Below are positions 9,033 through 17,757 of a stretch of DNA of 64,000 bases, in pieces (position 1 is the stretch's first letter; each line of letters begins with the position of its first letter). The notes beneath the pieces are model-generated. The model was not told where the DNA came from. It searched no databases and saw nothing but the letters and a program-made list of their open reading frames with translations. The translations under genes were made by a program, and so were the position numbers. Source of the stretch: Halobacillus campisalis (GTDB lineage Bacteria > Bacillota > Bacilli > Bacillales > Halobacillaceae); assembly GCF_030345335.1 (NCBI RefSeq), contig NZ_JAPVRC010000004.1, forward strand, positions 62,001 through 126,000, in the 5' to 3' direction.

Positions 9033-10358
9033 ATGAAAATTTCTGTTATTGGAACGGGGTACGTTGGATTAGTGACTGGTGTATGCTTGACGGAAGTAGG
9101 CCATCATGTAACCTGCGTGGATATTGATGAAAATAAAGTTCAAAATATGCGTAAAGGAATTTCGCCTATTTTTGAACCCGGATTAGAAGATATGATGACC
9201 AAGAACATTAATGAGAATCGTCTTTCCTTCACTAGTGATTACAAAGAAGCGATGAAAGATAAAGAGATCGTGTTCATTGCAGTTGGTACGCCGCAGTCAA
9301 AAGATGGATCTGCTGAACTTACATACTTGAAAAAAGCGTGTAAAAGTATAGCGGAACATATGACAGATGACCTGATCGTGATAACGAAAAGTACAGTACC
9401 AGTAGGAACCAATGAATATGTGAAAGAACTTATTGAAAAGCATAAAAATGCTTCACACAAGGTAAGCGTAGTGTCAAACCCTGAATTCCTTAGAGAAGGA
9501 TCGGCCATCCACGACACATTCTATGGTGACAGGATTGTCATCGGTTCAGAAGAACAGGAAGCATTAGACCGCGTGAAAGAAGTTTATTCTTCATTCACGC
9601 TCCCTATTTTAGAGACTGACCTTCGAAGCGCTGAAATGATAAAGTACGCTTCCAACGCTTTTTTAGCGACGAAAATAAGTTTCATCAATGAACTGGGGAA
9701 TTTGTGTGAGCGTTTAGGAGCGAACATTGAAAATGTCTCCAAAGGCATGGGAATGGATAAGCGGATCGGTGATAAATTTCTTAATGCGGGTGTTGGTTAC
9801 GGAGGCTCCTGTTTCCCTAAAGATACAAATGCTCTAGTGTCAATTGGGCATAGTGTCGGTTATCATATGTCGATAGTGGATAGTGTCATTGAAACTAATG
9901 ATAAGCAACAGCGTATCATCATTGATAAAATCAAGGAGTTCTATCCAGATCTATCCCACAAAAAAGTAGCTGTTTTAGGTCTTGCTTTTAAACCGAATAC
10001 GGATGACATGAGAGATGCTCCATCCATTAAAGTAATTAGAGAACTTGTTGATAACGAGGCAGAAGTTTATGCTTATGACCCTATTGCTGAGGAAAATGCC
10101 AAGGTGTTTCTTCCTGGAGGCACAATCTATAAAGATTCTATCGACGAAACATTAAAAGACAAAGATTTTGCGATCATCATGACCGATTGGCAAGAGATAA
10201 AAGAATACCCTCTTGAACAATTGAAGTCGCAGCTGAAGCATCCAGCATTATTTGACGGGCGTAATTGCTTCAACCTTGAAAGAGTGAAGGAGTCAGGGTT
10301 AGAGTACCACTCAATCGGACGACCTTCTATCGGTGTAAGGGAAGATGAAGAAAAATAA
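9033..10358 (+). CDS. ugd: UDP-glucose 6-dehydrogenase
   Basis: A 441-residue Ugd/TuaD enzyme that oxidises UDP-glucose to UDP-glucuronate with two NAD+. The N-terminal NAD site is VIGTGYVGLVTG, and the catalytic cysteine is in GYGGSCFPKD (Cys260). The C-terminal UDP-binding domain contains LGLAFKPNTDDMRDAPS. The start is ATG 9033 with AAGGTG just upstream; a GTG at 9024 in frame lies inside that ribosome site. It follows galU by 18 bp, so a galU-ugd unit is likely. Its product implies that uronic acid is part of the glycan, or that teichuronic acid is made. Confidence 0.94.
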   Translation: MKISVIGTGYVGLVTGVCLTEVGHHVTCVDIDENKVQNMRKGISPIFEPGLEDMMTKNINENRLSFTSDYKEAMKDKEIVFIAVGTPQSKDGSAELTYLKKACKSIAEHMTDDLIVITKSTVPVGTNEYVKELIEKHKNASHKVSVVSNPEFLREGSAIHDTFYGDRIVIGSEEQEALDRVKEVYSSFTLPILETDLRSAEMIKYASNAFLATKISFINELGNLCERLGANIENVSKGMGMDKRIGDKFLNAGVGYGGSCFPKDTNALVSIGHSVGYHMSIVDSVIETNDKQQRIIIDKIKEFYPDLSHKKVAVLGLAFKPNTDDMRDAPSIKVIRELVDNEAEVYAYDPIAEENAKVFLPGGTIYKDSIDETLKDKDFAIIMTDWQEIKEYPLEQLKSQLKHPALFDGRNCFNLERVKESGLEYHSIGRPSIGVREDEEK

Positions 10359-10384
10359 CAGGACAATATAAAGACGAATATTTA

Positions 10385-10430
10385 AAAAGCATGAGATTCT
10401 CCTGAGTGCAGGAGAGTCCCATGCTTTTTT
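10385..10430. terminator. Bidirectional terminator between ugd and csaB
   Basis: Hairpin with arms AAAGCATG-GA-TCTCCT and AGGAGA-TCCCATGCTTT and a T run on the plus strand. An A run on the left gives a T run for the leftward csaB operon as well. The two genes converge here. Confidence 0.85.
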
Positions 10431-10440
10431 CGTGATATAT

Positions 10441-11514
10441 TTATTTCGAGTGTTTGATAACAGATAGCATATGTTTCACGGCTTGTCTGGACTTGTTTCT
10501 TTGTTCGTGTATGATGGTTTGGAGTTGGCTTTGTATTTTTTTATAGTTTGCTTGAAGGCGGAAGATGTCTTCAGCAATGTGTTCACCAGTCCAAGAATCA
10601 TTATTTACGTGGCCTAATACTTTTTGATCCATATGTTCCACGAATGAATCAATTTTTGGATCATAAGAAACCGCAACAAAGGGGGTATGGGTAATTGCAG
10701 AAAAAATCAGGGAGTGCAGCCTCATTCCGATAAGGAATCTGGAAGAGGCGATAATGTTTATTTTTTCGTGCAGGGTTATGTCTTGAGAAAGAATATCGGA
10801 TTTTTCCTTCATAAGTGACTGTATGTTTTGAGAACACATGGCATCCTCCTCGCCATGCATGGGCAGAAATACAATTTCAAAGCCTTGATGAGCCAATAAA
10901 TCTAATCCATGAGCGAATTTTTGTTGGTAAGGCTGTGTTGACGGCCACTGACGTACACTTACGATAATGACGGAGTTGTCTTTTTCTCTGCCGCTTCTTT
11001 CGGTAAGAGAGTCGTCCAGTCCCATGACACTGTCTGGTACCACTTCGATATTTTTCTGGATCCCCATTTTTGTAAGGAGCTGTTTAGAATCCCTATCTCT
11101 TACGGTAAGGTGATCTACTTTATTCATTGTAAATTCAGTCAGTTTTTTGGCTGTTGCACCATTAAGTGGCCCGATGCCCTGGGAATAGATGATGACGGGT
11201 TTTTGTAGAACCTTAGCTATCCCAATGACACCAGTGTAATAGATGACCGATTTCACTCCGATAACGTCCTGTAGTAAACTGCCTCCGCCACTGATTAACC
11301 CATCTGATCTTTTTATGACCGTAACGACTTCTTTCAAGCTCCATCGGTTAACAGCATGAACATCGTACGTATCTTTAGTATGGGCTGGATCGTTGGACAA
11401 TACCGTGATTTTGATAGAAGGATCTTCCTGTCGGATTTGCTGAATCATGGAATAAAGGATAGCTTCATCTCCTGTATTTTGAAAACCGAAATAGCCGGAC
11501 AAAATGATGTGCAT
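10441..11514 (-). CDS. csaB: CsaB polysaccharide pyruvyl transferase
   Basis: A 357-residue polysaccharide pyruvyl transferase. Family motifs are visible: YFGFQNTGDEAIL at the N-terminus, SGGGSLLQDVIG, and RLHSLIFSAITHTPFVAVSYDPKI near the end. CsaB transfers pyruvate from PEP as a ketal to ManNAc of the secondary cell wall polymer. The ketal is the ligand for SLH domains, so this gene explains the SLH proteins encoded next door. I place the start at ATG 11514, preceded by GCGAGGTCC; a GTG at 11541 would lie within the flippase gene and lengthen the N-terminus past the conserved motif. It is last in a three-gene leftward operon. Confidence 0.9.
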   Translation of the reverse strand: MHIILSGYFGFQNTGDEAILYSMIQQIRQEDPSIKITVLSNDPAHTKDTYDVHAVNRWSLKEVVTVIKRSDGLISGGGSLLQDVIGVKSVIYYTGVIGIAKVLQKPVIIYSQGIGPLNGATAKKLTEFTMNKVDHLTVRDRDSKQLLTKMGIQKNIEVVPDSVMGLDDSLTERSGREKDNSVIIVSVRQWPSTQPYQQKFAHGLDLLAHQGFEIVFLPMHGEEDAMCSQNIQSLMKEKSDILSQDITLHEKINIIASSRFLIGMRLHSLIFSAITHTPFVAVSYDPKIDSFVEHMDQKVLGHVNNDSWTGEHIAEDIFRLQANYKKIQSQLQTIIHEQRNKSRQAVKHMLSVIKHSK

Positions 11515-11528
11515 AGTAGGACCTCGCT

Positions 11529-13091
11529 TTATATTTTCCACCGCTTCCCGATAACAGGCAAGTTTGCAAGGCTCTCTCTATTAATAACTTTCATCAAGAA
11601 AAGTTGTAAGAAGTAAACAAGCGCACCTGCTATTATAACTAAGAATACATACAGTAGATTCATTGCACGTGACCAATGTTCGAAGTTCAGCCACAAAGAA
11701 GGAAGTGCTGCAATCATACCCATTAATGCAGCAGCAAGTATAATTCTTGGTAATTCGCGTGGGAAAAGGTTGTATGATACGGTTCTTCGTATGAATATTG
11801 TATTTACTGCCACTAATAATATATAAATGATGAGGGTAGATATTGCAGCCCCAAGTATTCCGTAATAATTTATAAATACTATGTTGAGTAACGCCTTCAA
11901 TGCTACACCAGTCACCACTATGAAAGCAGCTGTCTTATTCAGATTGATTCCCTGCAGGATCCCTGTGCCGACAAGTGCCAGTGATGTGAATGCTGAACTG
12001 AATCCGATGACCGCTAACATACTGCTTCCTTCTAAATTAGTAAATAGTGCCAGGTTCAAAGGAAGAGTCAATGCAAGCAAACCAAAAGCAGCAGGCCAAG
12101 AAATGAGGTGGGTGAGGTAGTTCGACTTTTCTATTAATTCCTTGGTCTCAGAATGCTTTTTTTCTGCGATTTTTTTAGTCAGTAATGGAATAAGCGGCAA
12201 AACTATGGAGGTGGCGAATACAGTGGCGATCTGCACTAGCGCAAGCCCCCTGCCATAGACTCCATATAAGTAGGTCAAGTTGATCGTCGAACCATCACTT
12301 TGTGAGTGAAGAGCCAGAGGGATGGTCAAGGAATCAATCGCATTCAATAAAGCCATAGTAATAGTGCCAATGGCTACCGGTATAGATACTTTCAGAATTC
12401 TTTTGCTCCACAAGATAAACGAATGGAGCTGATATTTTTTAGGGCTGGATTTTGGAAGATCAGATTTTTTATAGGTGTATTGAAGATACAAAAGAGAAGC
12501 AATAACACCTATTACAGATCCACTCATTACACCACCAGCTACAATATCTTCTGAAAAGTCATTTGCGGTAAAAAGCAAGGCAGCTCCTATGATTACGCTG
12601 ACTCTGAATAATTGTTCCAGCACTTGTGAAACAGCCGTTGGTTTCATATCATCAAAACCTTGGAAATATCCTCTGTATACAGCCATATATGGCGCAAACA
12701 GCAGGGAAGAAGCAACTATAATTAAAGCTGTCTCAGTGGAAGAATCACCCATGATTACAGATAATGGTTCAGAAAAAATATACAATATTGTAAAACTTGC
12801 AAATCCAAACAGTAATCCTAATATATGAGCTGTACGTTTAATTTCACCGACAGCCTCCAAATTTTTATTTAATTTCGCTTCGGCAATCATTTTAGAAATT
12901 GCAATGGGGATACCTGCTACAGATAAGATAAGGGCGACCATATATACGGGGTAAACAAGAGTAAAAATACCGAGAACCTGGTCTCCAGCAATATTTTGCA
13001 GAGGAATTCTAAAAACACTGCCCAATATTTTAGATAACAGGGCAGCGATTGATAGAATGAAAGTACTTTTTATTAAATTTGATTTGCTCAT
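11529..13091 (-). CDS. MOP-superfamily lipid-linked polysaccharide flippase (Wzx/SpoVB-like)
   Basis: A 520-residue membrane protein with about 14 hydrophobic segments and the N-terminal signature of the SpoVB/YabM/MurJ polysaccharide transporter group (STFILSIAALLSKILGSVFR, then RIPLQNIAG and KMIAEA). It probably flips an undecaprenyl-PP-linked glycan across the membrane. It sits between a TagA-type glycosyltransferase and csaB, so the SCWP precursor is the best guess for its cargo. It overlaps the upstream tagA-like gene by four bases (ATGA), and csaB begins 14 bp downstream, so the three genes are one operon. A role in peptidoglycan lipid II export cannot be excluded from sequence alone. 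Confidence 0.82.
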   Translation of the reverse strand: MSKSNLIKSTFILSIAALLSKILGSVFRIPLQNIAGDQVLGIFTLVYPVYMVALILSVAGIPIAISKMIAEAKLNKNLEAVGEIKRTAHILGLLFGFASFTILYIFSEPLSVIMGDSSTETALIIVASSLLFAPYMAVYRGYFQGFDDMKPTAVSQVLEQLFRVSVIIGAALLFTANDFSEDIVAGGVMSGSVIGVIASLLYLQYTYKKSDLPKSSPKKYQLHSFILWSKRILKVSIPVAIGTITMALLNAIDSLTIPLALHSQSDGSTINLTYLYGVYGRGLALVQIATVFATSIVLPLIPLLTKKIAEKKHSETKELIEKSNYLTHLISWPAAFGLLALTLPLNLALFTNLEGSSMLAVIGFSSAFTSLALVGTGILQGINLNKTAAFIVVTGVALKALLNIVFINYYGILGAAISTLIIYILLVAVNTIFIRRTVSYNLFPRELPRIILAAALMGMIAALPSLWLNFEHWSRAMNLLYVFLVIIAGALVYFLQLFLMKVINRESLANLPVIGKRWKI

Positions 13092-13819
13092 GAGGAATTT
13101 TTCACTCTCTGTTTAATGATACGGTAGCTGAAGCGAGGGAGGGCTAACATTCTTCTCCAGCGGCGCGGCTGCTTTAAAAGACGGTAAAGCCACTCAAGAT
13201 TAATATTCTGCCAGCTTAGTGGAGCGCGCTTTACATTCCCTGAAATAACGTCAAAGCTTCCTCCCACACATATGAATACCCCTTTAGTGAACTGATCGAT
13301 ATGTTGAGAGATCCAAGTTTCTTGTTTTGGAGCCCCAAGTGCCACGAATACGATGTCAGGCTTTTTCTCGTGAATCTCTTCAGCAATTCTATTATTATTC
13401 CAATCAAAATAGCCGTCATGATAGCCTGCAATGCGAATAGAAGGAAATTGTTTTTCGATATTATTTTTAGTAGATAGCAAGGTTTCTTTATCAGCACCTA
13501 ATAAATAAATGCTGTACTGGTGATCACAGGATAATTGAAGCATATCCATCATAACATCATAGCCTGTCACTCTCTCTGGAAGAGGGTTTTTTAAGATCTT
13601 TGAGGCTTTGACAATACCGATTCCATCAGCAGTTATGTATGAAGCACGAAGTAAATGATTCTTGTACTCTTGATGTTCGTTAGCTTGCATTACGATTTCA
13701 GGATTTGCGGTAATGACAAAAGATTTTTCTGCCGATTGGACATGCTGGCTCAGTCTCTTTATCAAGTAGTCATGGTTTATGATCGAAAACGGGATACCCA
13801 AGATATTTACGTGCTTCAT
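13088..13819 (-). CDS. tagA: TagA/WecG-family N-acetylmannosaminyl-type glycosyltransferase
   Basis: A 243-residue GT26-family enzyme. Motifs include ITADGIGIVKASKIL, ALGAPKQETWISQHI and CVGGSFDVISGNVKRAP. TagA adds ManNAc from UDP-ManNAc to GlcNAc-PP-undecaprenol made by TagO, giving the linkage unit of wall teichoic acid or SCWP. The tagO gene is also in this window at 27.7 kb. ATG 13819 is preferred as start, because AAAGGAG lies about 12 bases upstream and the N-terminus MKHVNILGIPFS fits the family; an upstream in-frame start at 13849 precedes the ribosome site. First gene of the tagA-flippase-csaB operon. It could alternatively serve teichoic acid synthesis. Confidence 0.88.
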   Translation of the reverse strand: MKHVNILGIPFSIINHDYLIKRLSQHVQSAEKSFVITANPEIVMQANEHQEYKNHLLRASYITADGIGIVKASKILKNPLPERVTGYDVMMDMLQLSCDHQYSIYLLGADKETLLSTKNNIEKQFPSIRIAGYHDGYFDWNNNRIAEEIHEKKPDIVFVALGAPKQETWISQHIDQFTKGVFICVGGSFDVISGNVKRAPLSWQNINLEWLYRLLKQPRRWRRMLALPRFSYRIIKQRVKNSS

Positions 13820-13872
13820 ATTGTAAAGTGACTCCTTTAATATACACATTCATGCTCTACATAATATAACAT

Positions 13873-13904
13873 AAAAAGGCGGCAACATGTTAGATGTTAC
13901 CGCC
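13873..13904 (-). terminator. Terminator of the SLH-glucosaminidase gene
   Basis: Read leftward, the hairpin GGCGGTAACAT-CTAAC-ATGTTGCCGCC is followed by TTTTT. It lies just beyond the stop of the glucosaminidase gene and before the tagA operon, separating the two transcription units. Confidence 0.9.
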
Positions 13905-13924
13905 GTAATTCGACATAATAGGAC

Positions 13925-15841
13925 TTATTCAGCAATTGGTAATTTTTCAAGACTTGTTCCGTATGAAGAGTACCCGTCACTGTAAACGAAAGCTTTCTCA
14001 TAATCATTTTCTAAAATGTTTTTTGGAGTAATTTCGTACCATGTTCCTCTGGCATCGACTTCCTCAATAATTTCTACTGTTTCATTAGCTTTAGGCAATT
14101 GATAGAGTGGAGCACCATCAGTACTTGCTTCACTACGTACGTTTATGTTTGTCGTAACCGTTTGGGCTAAGTCATTTTGACCATTTTCCGGTGAGCTGCC
14201 CGACTTATTACTCAAATACTGATCGGCTCTGTACATGTGACCGGCAATTTTCTGACCCCAATAAGCATCAGAAGCGTATTTTACATTCATCCCTGTGCTT
14301 TTGTTTCCGAGCTGAGCTCCATTAAAACGGTAGTCTTCATCATTGAAATATCCAGGAACGATGAAATCTGACGCGGCTTCTAATATACCAGATTCAAAAT
14401 CAGTATATTCTTTTGCATTTTCATAAGGGTTACTGTCCACTGCGCCTATCCCGAACAAATTGTTTTTACCTGCAGCAATTTCGCTTTGCCCCCAGTTACT
14501 TTCATGTATGGCGTGTGCTAGTAAGTATAGAGCATTTGTCCCGTATTCTTTCTCAGCCTTTTTAAAAGATTCCCCAGTTCCAACTAACGGGCTATTAGGC
14601 TTTTCACTTTTAACAAAGTCATCTAACTGTTCTGCAGTATACTTCGTTTCTGTATAAAGCGGCATTCTATTAAAATATTGGTAAGCTTCCCCAGCTTTAT
14701 CTCCATTAGTCTTGTAGAAGGTATTTCCGTTCCAACTATAATAATCTTTACCTGTTTCCATAAAGCCTGGAGCAGCTCCATAAGTATACTTTGAAGTCGT
14801 GTCATTAATAGAGTTATATAAATAATGAACCAGTGCGCCATTTTCCTCAGTATAGTAGGAACGATTTTCTATCATATGCGTAGGTGTCAAGTTGACAACG
14901 GACGGATCTACATATCCAGTAGTATCAGCTACCTTAACCTTCACCCAGTCCTCTGAAACTTCAATAAGTTCCATTTCTACACCAGAAGTTACATAAGTAA
15001 TATCGGAAGAAAGGTTCTTGTTATTGTAAAGGATCGTGAATTTATTAGAAGAGACCATTCCATCTTTTATCCAAACAACGTTATTTCCTTCAAGTACCAC
15101 TTCGCTGCCGACTGCTCGGTTTACAGCTTGATCGAATGTTTCATATTCCCCTTTTCTAACGTGGTCCCCGTCAGGGTCAAGAGAAACGACGGAATAATCC
15201 AAGTTTTCAGGAGGGTTCAATTGGTCGAGTAATCTAGTGATTACTGCTGCAGTTTCCCCACGTGATGTTTCATCTTTAGGTGCGAAGGATAAGGTGTTAT
15301 CTTTGTGCTTTTTGCCATTTATAATTTCTAAGTATGTTAATCTTTCAACAGCTTCAACAGCATAGGGAGAGATTTGTTCACTATCCTTAAACTGATCAAT
15401 CGGTAACCTTTCACTCACTAATCCTTCTGATTCAGCTGCGTTCATCATCATCATCGCCATGTCTTGACGAGAGATGACATTATTTGGCCTAAAGTCGCCT
15501 CCAGGATAGCCATCGACAATACCTTGATTGTAAGCTGACATCACATATTTATGATGCCAATGATTTGGGGTGACATCATTGAAGTCCTTATCTGGATATT
15601 CGTCTTCTTTAAGTTCGACATCTAATGCTCGAACTAAGAAAGTAGTGAATTCAGCCCGTGTCACTGAATTTTGTGGTCTATATGTACCATCTGTGTAACC
15701 TTCCATTATGTTTTTATCAATCAATATTCTCATTTCTTCCTCAAAAGGTGTATCTGTAATGTCATCTTTTGCTAAAACAGTTGTTGAAAAAACTGCCATT
15801 AGCGTCATAAGTCCTACAAACAGAATCATAGCTTTTTTCAT
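13925..15841 (-). CDS. SLH-domain endo-beta-N-acetylglucosaminidase
   Basis: A 638-residue exported wall hydrolase. A signal peptide (about residues 1-24, ending VLA) is followed by three SLH domains in residues 30-210, with the motif variants VTRAE, ISRQD and TSRGE. A bacterial SH3-like segment lies around residues 280-330. A LytD-type glucosaminidase domain follows in about 425-545 (LLAHAIHESNWGQSEIA, with the catalytic-type Glu, then KNNLFGIGA), and the C-terminus is a second SH3-like domain (INVRSEAST). It should cleave glycan strands of peptidoglycan while docked on pyruvylated SCWP. It has its own terminator and is transcribed away from the SLH-amidase gene. Confidence 0.9.
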   Translation of the reverse strand: MKKAMILFVGLMTLMAVFSTTVLAKDDITDTPFEEEMRILIDKNIMEGYTDGTYRPQNSVTRAEFTTFLVRALDVELKEDEYPDKDFNDVTPNHWHHKYVMSAYNQGIVDGYPGGDFRPNNVISRQDMAMMMMNAAESEGLVSERLPIDQFKDSEQISPYAVEAVERLTYLEIINGKKHKDNTLSFAPKDETSRGETAAVITRLLDQLNPPENLDYSVVSLDPDGDHVRKGEYETFDQAVNRAVGSEVVLEGNNVVWIKDGMVSSNKFTILYNNKNLSSDITYVTSGVEMELIEVSEDWVKVKVADTTGYVDPSVVNLTPTHMIENRSYYTEENGALVHYLYNSINDTTSKYTYGAAPGFMETGKDYYSWNGNTFYKTNGDKAGEAYQYFNRMPLYTETKYTAEQLDDFVKSEKPNSPLVGTGESFKKAEKEYGTNALYLLAHAIHESNWGQSEIAAGKNNLFGIGAVDSNPYENAKEYTDFESGILEAASDFIVPGYFNDEDYRFNGAQLGNKSTGMNVKYASDAYWGQKIAGHMYRADQYLSNKSGSSPENGQNDLAQTVTTNINVRSEASTDGAPLYQLPKANETVEIIEEVDARGTWYEITPKNILENDYEKAFVYSDGYSSYGTSLEKLPIAE

Positions 15842-16284
15842 TTAGTGTATTTCCCCCTTGAAAATTAGATACTCTATTAATTTATCAAAAAATTAAGGAG
15901 ATTAATAGCTAATATTGTAATGTTATGTAATACAGTAAAATTTATACTATATGGCTATTAACCCTAAAATCCCATTAAATGAACAGTTAAAAATATAGTG
16001 TTAAATTGTTCATTATAATAAGTTAGTTCTTTTGTAGGATAAAATTATTCCTGTGTTTGACGATATAATGATTAGCAGATGAGGGAATTACATACATATT
16101 ATTACAATTAAAGTTAAAATTTCTAATTAAACGACATTTTCTCTCATTTCTATCTTTAAATTCATAATGGACTGGAGAGTGATTTGCTAGCTGGAAAAGA
16201 GAGTTGAAGAATTGATAAATTCAATAATAAGCTTTGTATTCAAATAACTTATTACAGAGCCAATAAAAAAAAGGAGTAGGATGA
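15842..16284. other. Divergent promoter region of two SLH hydrolases
   Basis: A very AT-rich gap between the leftward glucosaminidase and rightward amidase genes. It must hold both promoters, but no strong -35/-10 pair stands out. A short palindrome (GAATTGATAAATTC, near 16207-16220) lies before the amidase. No coding region is seen. Confidence 0.4.
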
Positions 16285-17697
16285 ATGAAAAAAGTTTTTA
16301 TTTTATTATTTGGGGTAATTGTTCTAGTTAGTGTTTTTTTACAGATTCAAAGTACAGTTTCCGCTCAATCAATTGAAGGCATTCCTTCAAAATATGAAAA
16401 GGAAATTAACTATTTAATCGATGAAGAGATAATATTTGGGTACCCTGATCAGTCGTTCCGACCAAAGAATGATGTTTCTAGGCAGGAAGCTGCTACCATG
16501 ATTGGACGAGCGTTAGATTTAGATAATAAGCAAAGAAACACAGTTTTTACTGATGTGGATTCTTACCATTATGGCTCAGGTTACATAGATTCAGCAGTAG
16601 ATAAGGGCATTATTACAGGCTATCCTGACGGTACATTTCGACCAAATAAAACAATAACTCGGGGAGAGATGGCCGCACTTATATCGAGGGCATTTACTCT
16701 TAACGGTCACCAGGATTTGTCGTTTAATGACGTGTCTCCTAGCAATCCTTTTTACCCTTATGTTGATGATGTTGCGTCTGCTAATGTAACGACCGGATAC
16801 CCTGACGGTACGTTTAAACCAAATCGAGTGATAACTAGAGAGGAATTCTCTTTGCTTGTTGCCAGAAGCATGAATTCTGAATATAGAAGCCAGCAAGATC
16901 AGAATGACAATCAAAATCAACAAGAAGAAGATTTGAAGGTTATTGATGAAAAGATTGTTACAGCAGACTCATTAAATGTCCGTTCAGGCCCTGGTACGAG
17001 CAACGATGTTGTAGGTACTCTATCAACAGCCAGTGCTGTATCTGTCTATAAAAAAGATGGGGGCTGGGCATACGTTGCCAAGGGAAATGTAGAAGGCTGG
17101 GTCTCAGCTTACTACCTAATCGACAAACCGAGGTCATCCCATGTGATCGCACTTGACCCTGGTCACGGTGGTAATGATCCTGGGGCAGCGGCGAATGGTC
17201 TATTAGAAAAAGAAGTTGTCTTAGATGTTGGAAAAATTGCTGAAGAGTATTTAGAGGATGCAGGTCTTGAAGTATTCATGACGAGAGACACGGATATTTA
17301 CCATACATTAGATAATCGCGTTAGATTAGCTACCGATAATAAAGCAGATGCTTTCGTCAGTATTCATGCGAATGCTTTTCCTGACAGCAGTGTGAATGGT
17401 GTAGAAACATTTTATTCTGCGGCGGGGTTATCCAATCGGGCATACAGTAGTCTGAAATTATCTCAGTTTATAAATGAAAGACTTGTAAAAGAGATGAACA
17501 TGACGAACCGTGGTGTTAAAGAAGCTGGATATCGTGTGATCAAAGCTACTTCGTTACCTTCAGCACTTACGGAAATCGGCTTTTTAACAAACAAAAGTGA
17601 TGCAGATAAACTTAAGCAAGTTCATTACCGTGAAGCTGCTGCAAGAGCTATTTCACTAGGTGTAGTAGATTATTATAATTGGGAAGAGAATAATTAA
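16285..17697 (+). CDS. SLH-domain N-acetylmuramoyl-L-alanine amidase
   Basis: A 470-residue exported autolysin. After the signal peptide (about 1-28) come three SLH domains up to about residue 200 (motifs VSRQE, ITRGE, ITREE), a Gln/Asn-rich linker, and an SH3 domain at about 225-285 (SLNVRSGPGTSND). An Amidase_3 zinc-enzyme domain ends the protein: LDPGHGGNDPGA has the first zinc His, KEVVLDV the zinc Glu and VSIHANAF the second His, with the catalytic-type Glu in LPSALTEIGFL. It cleaves the bond between muramic acid and the stem peptide. The AAGGAG ribosome site lies eight bases before ATG. A hairpin terminator follows, then the SLH-subtilase gene. Confidence 0.93.
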   Translation: MKKVFILLFGVIVLVSVFLQIQSTVSAQSIEGIPSKYEKEINYLIDEEIIFGYPDQSFRPKNDVSRQEAATMIGRALDLDNKQRNTVFTDVDSYHYGSGYIDSAVDKGIITGYPDGTFRPNKTITRGEMAALISRAFTLNGHQDLSFNDVSPSNPFYPYVDDVASANVTTGYPDGTFKPNRVITREEFSLLVARSMNSEYRSQQDQNDNQNQQEEDLKVIDEKIVTADSLNVRSGPGTSNDVVGTLSTASAVSVYKKDGGWAYVAKGNVEGWVSAYYLIDKPRSSHVIALDPGHGGNDPGAAANGLLEKEVVLDVGKIAEEYLEDAGLEVFMTRDTDIYHTLDNRVRLATDNKADAFVSIHANAFPDSSVNGVETFYSAAGLSNRAYSSLKLSQFINERLVKEMNMTNRGVKEAGYRVIKATSLPSALTEIGFLTNKSDADKLKQVHYREAAARAISLGVVDYYNWEENN

Positions 17698-17704
17698 TAT
17701 GGAA

Positions 17705-17733
17705 GAAGCGGACGAATCACGTTCGCTTCTTTT
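17705..17733 (+). terminator. Terminator after the SLH-amidase gene
   Basis: Hairpin GAAGCG-G-ACG / CGT-T-CGCTTC followed by TTTTG. Some read-through to the subtilase gene, which begins only about 25 bp later, is possible. Confidence 0.7.
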
Positions 17734-17757
17734 GTAATGACAAAAGGAGAATCTGGA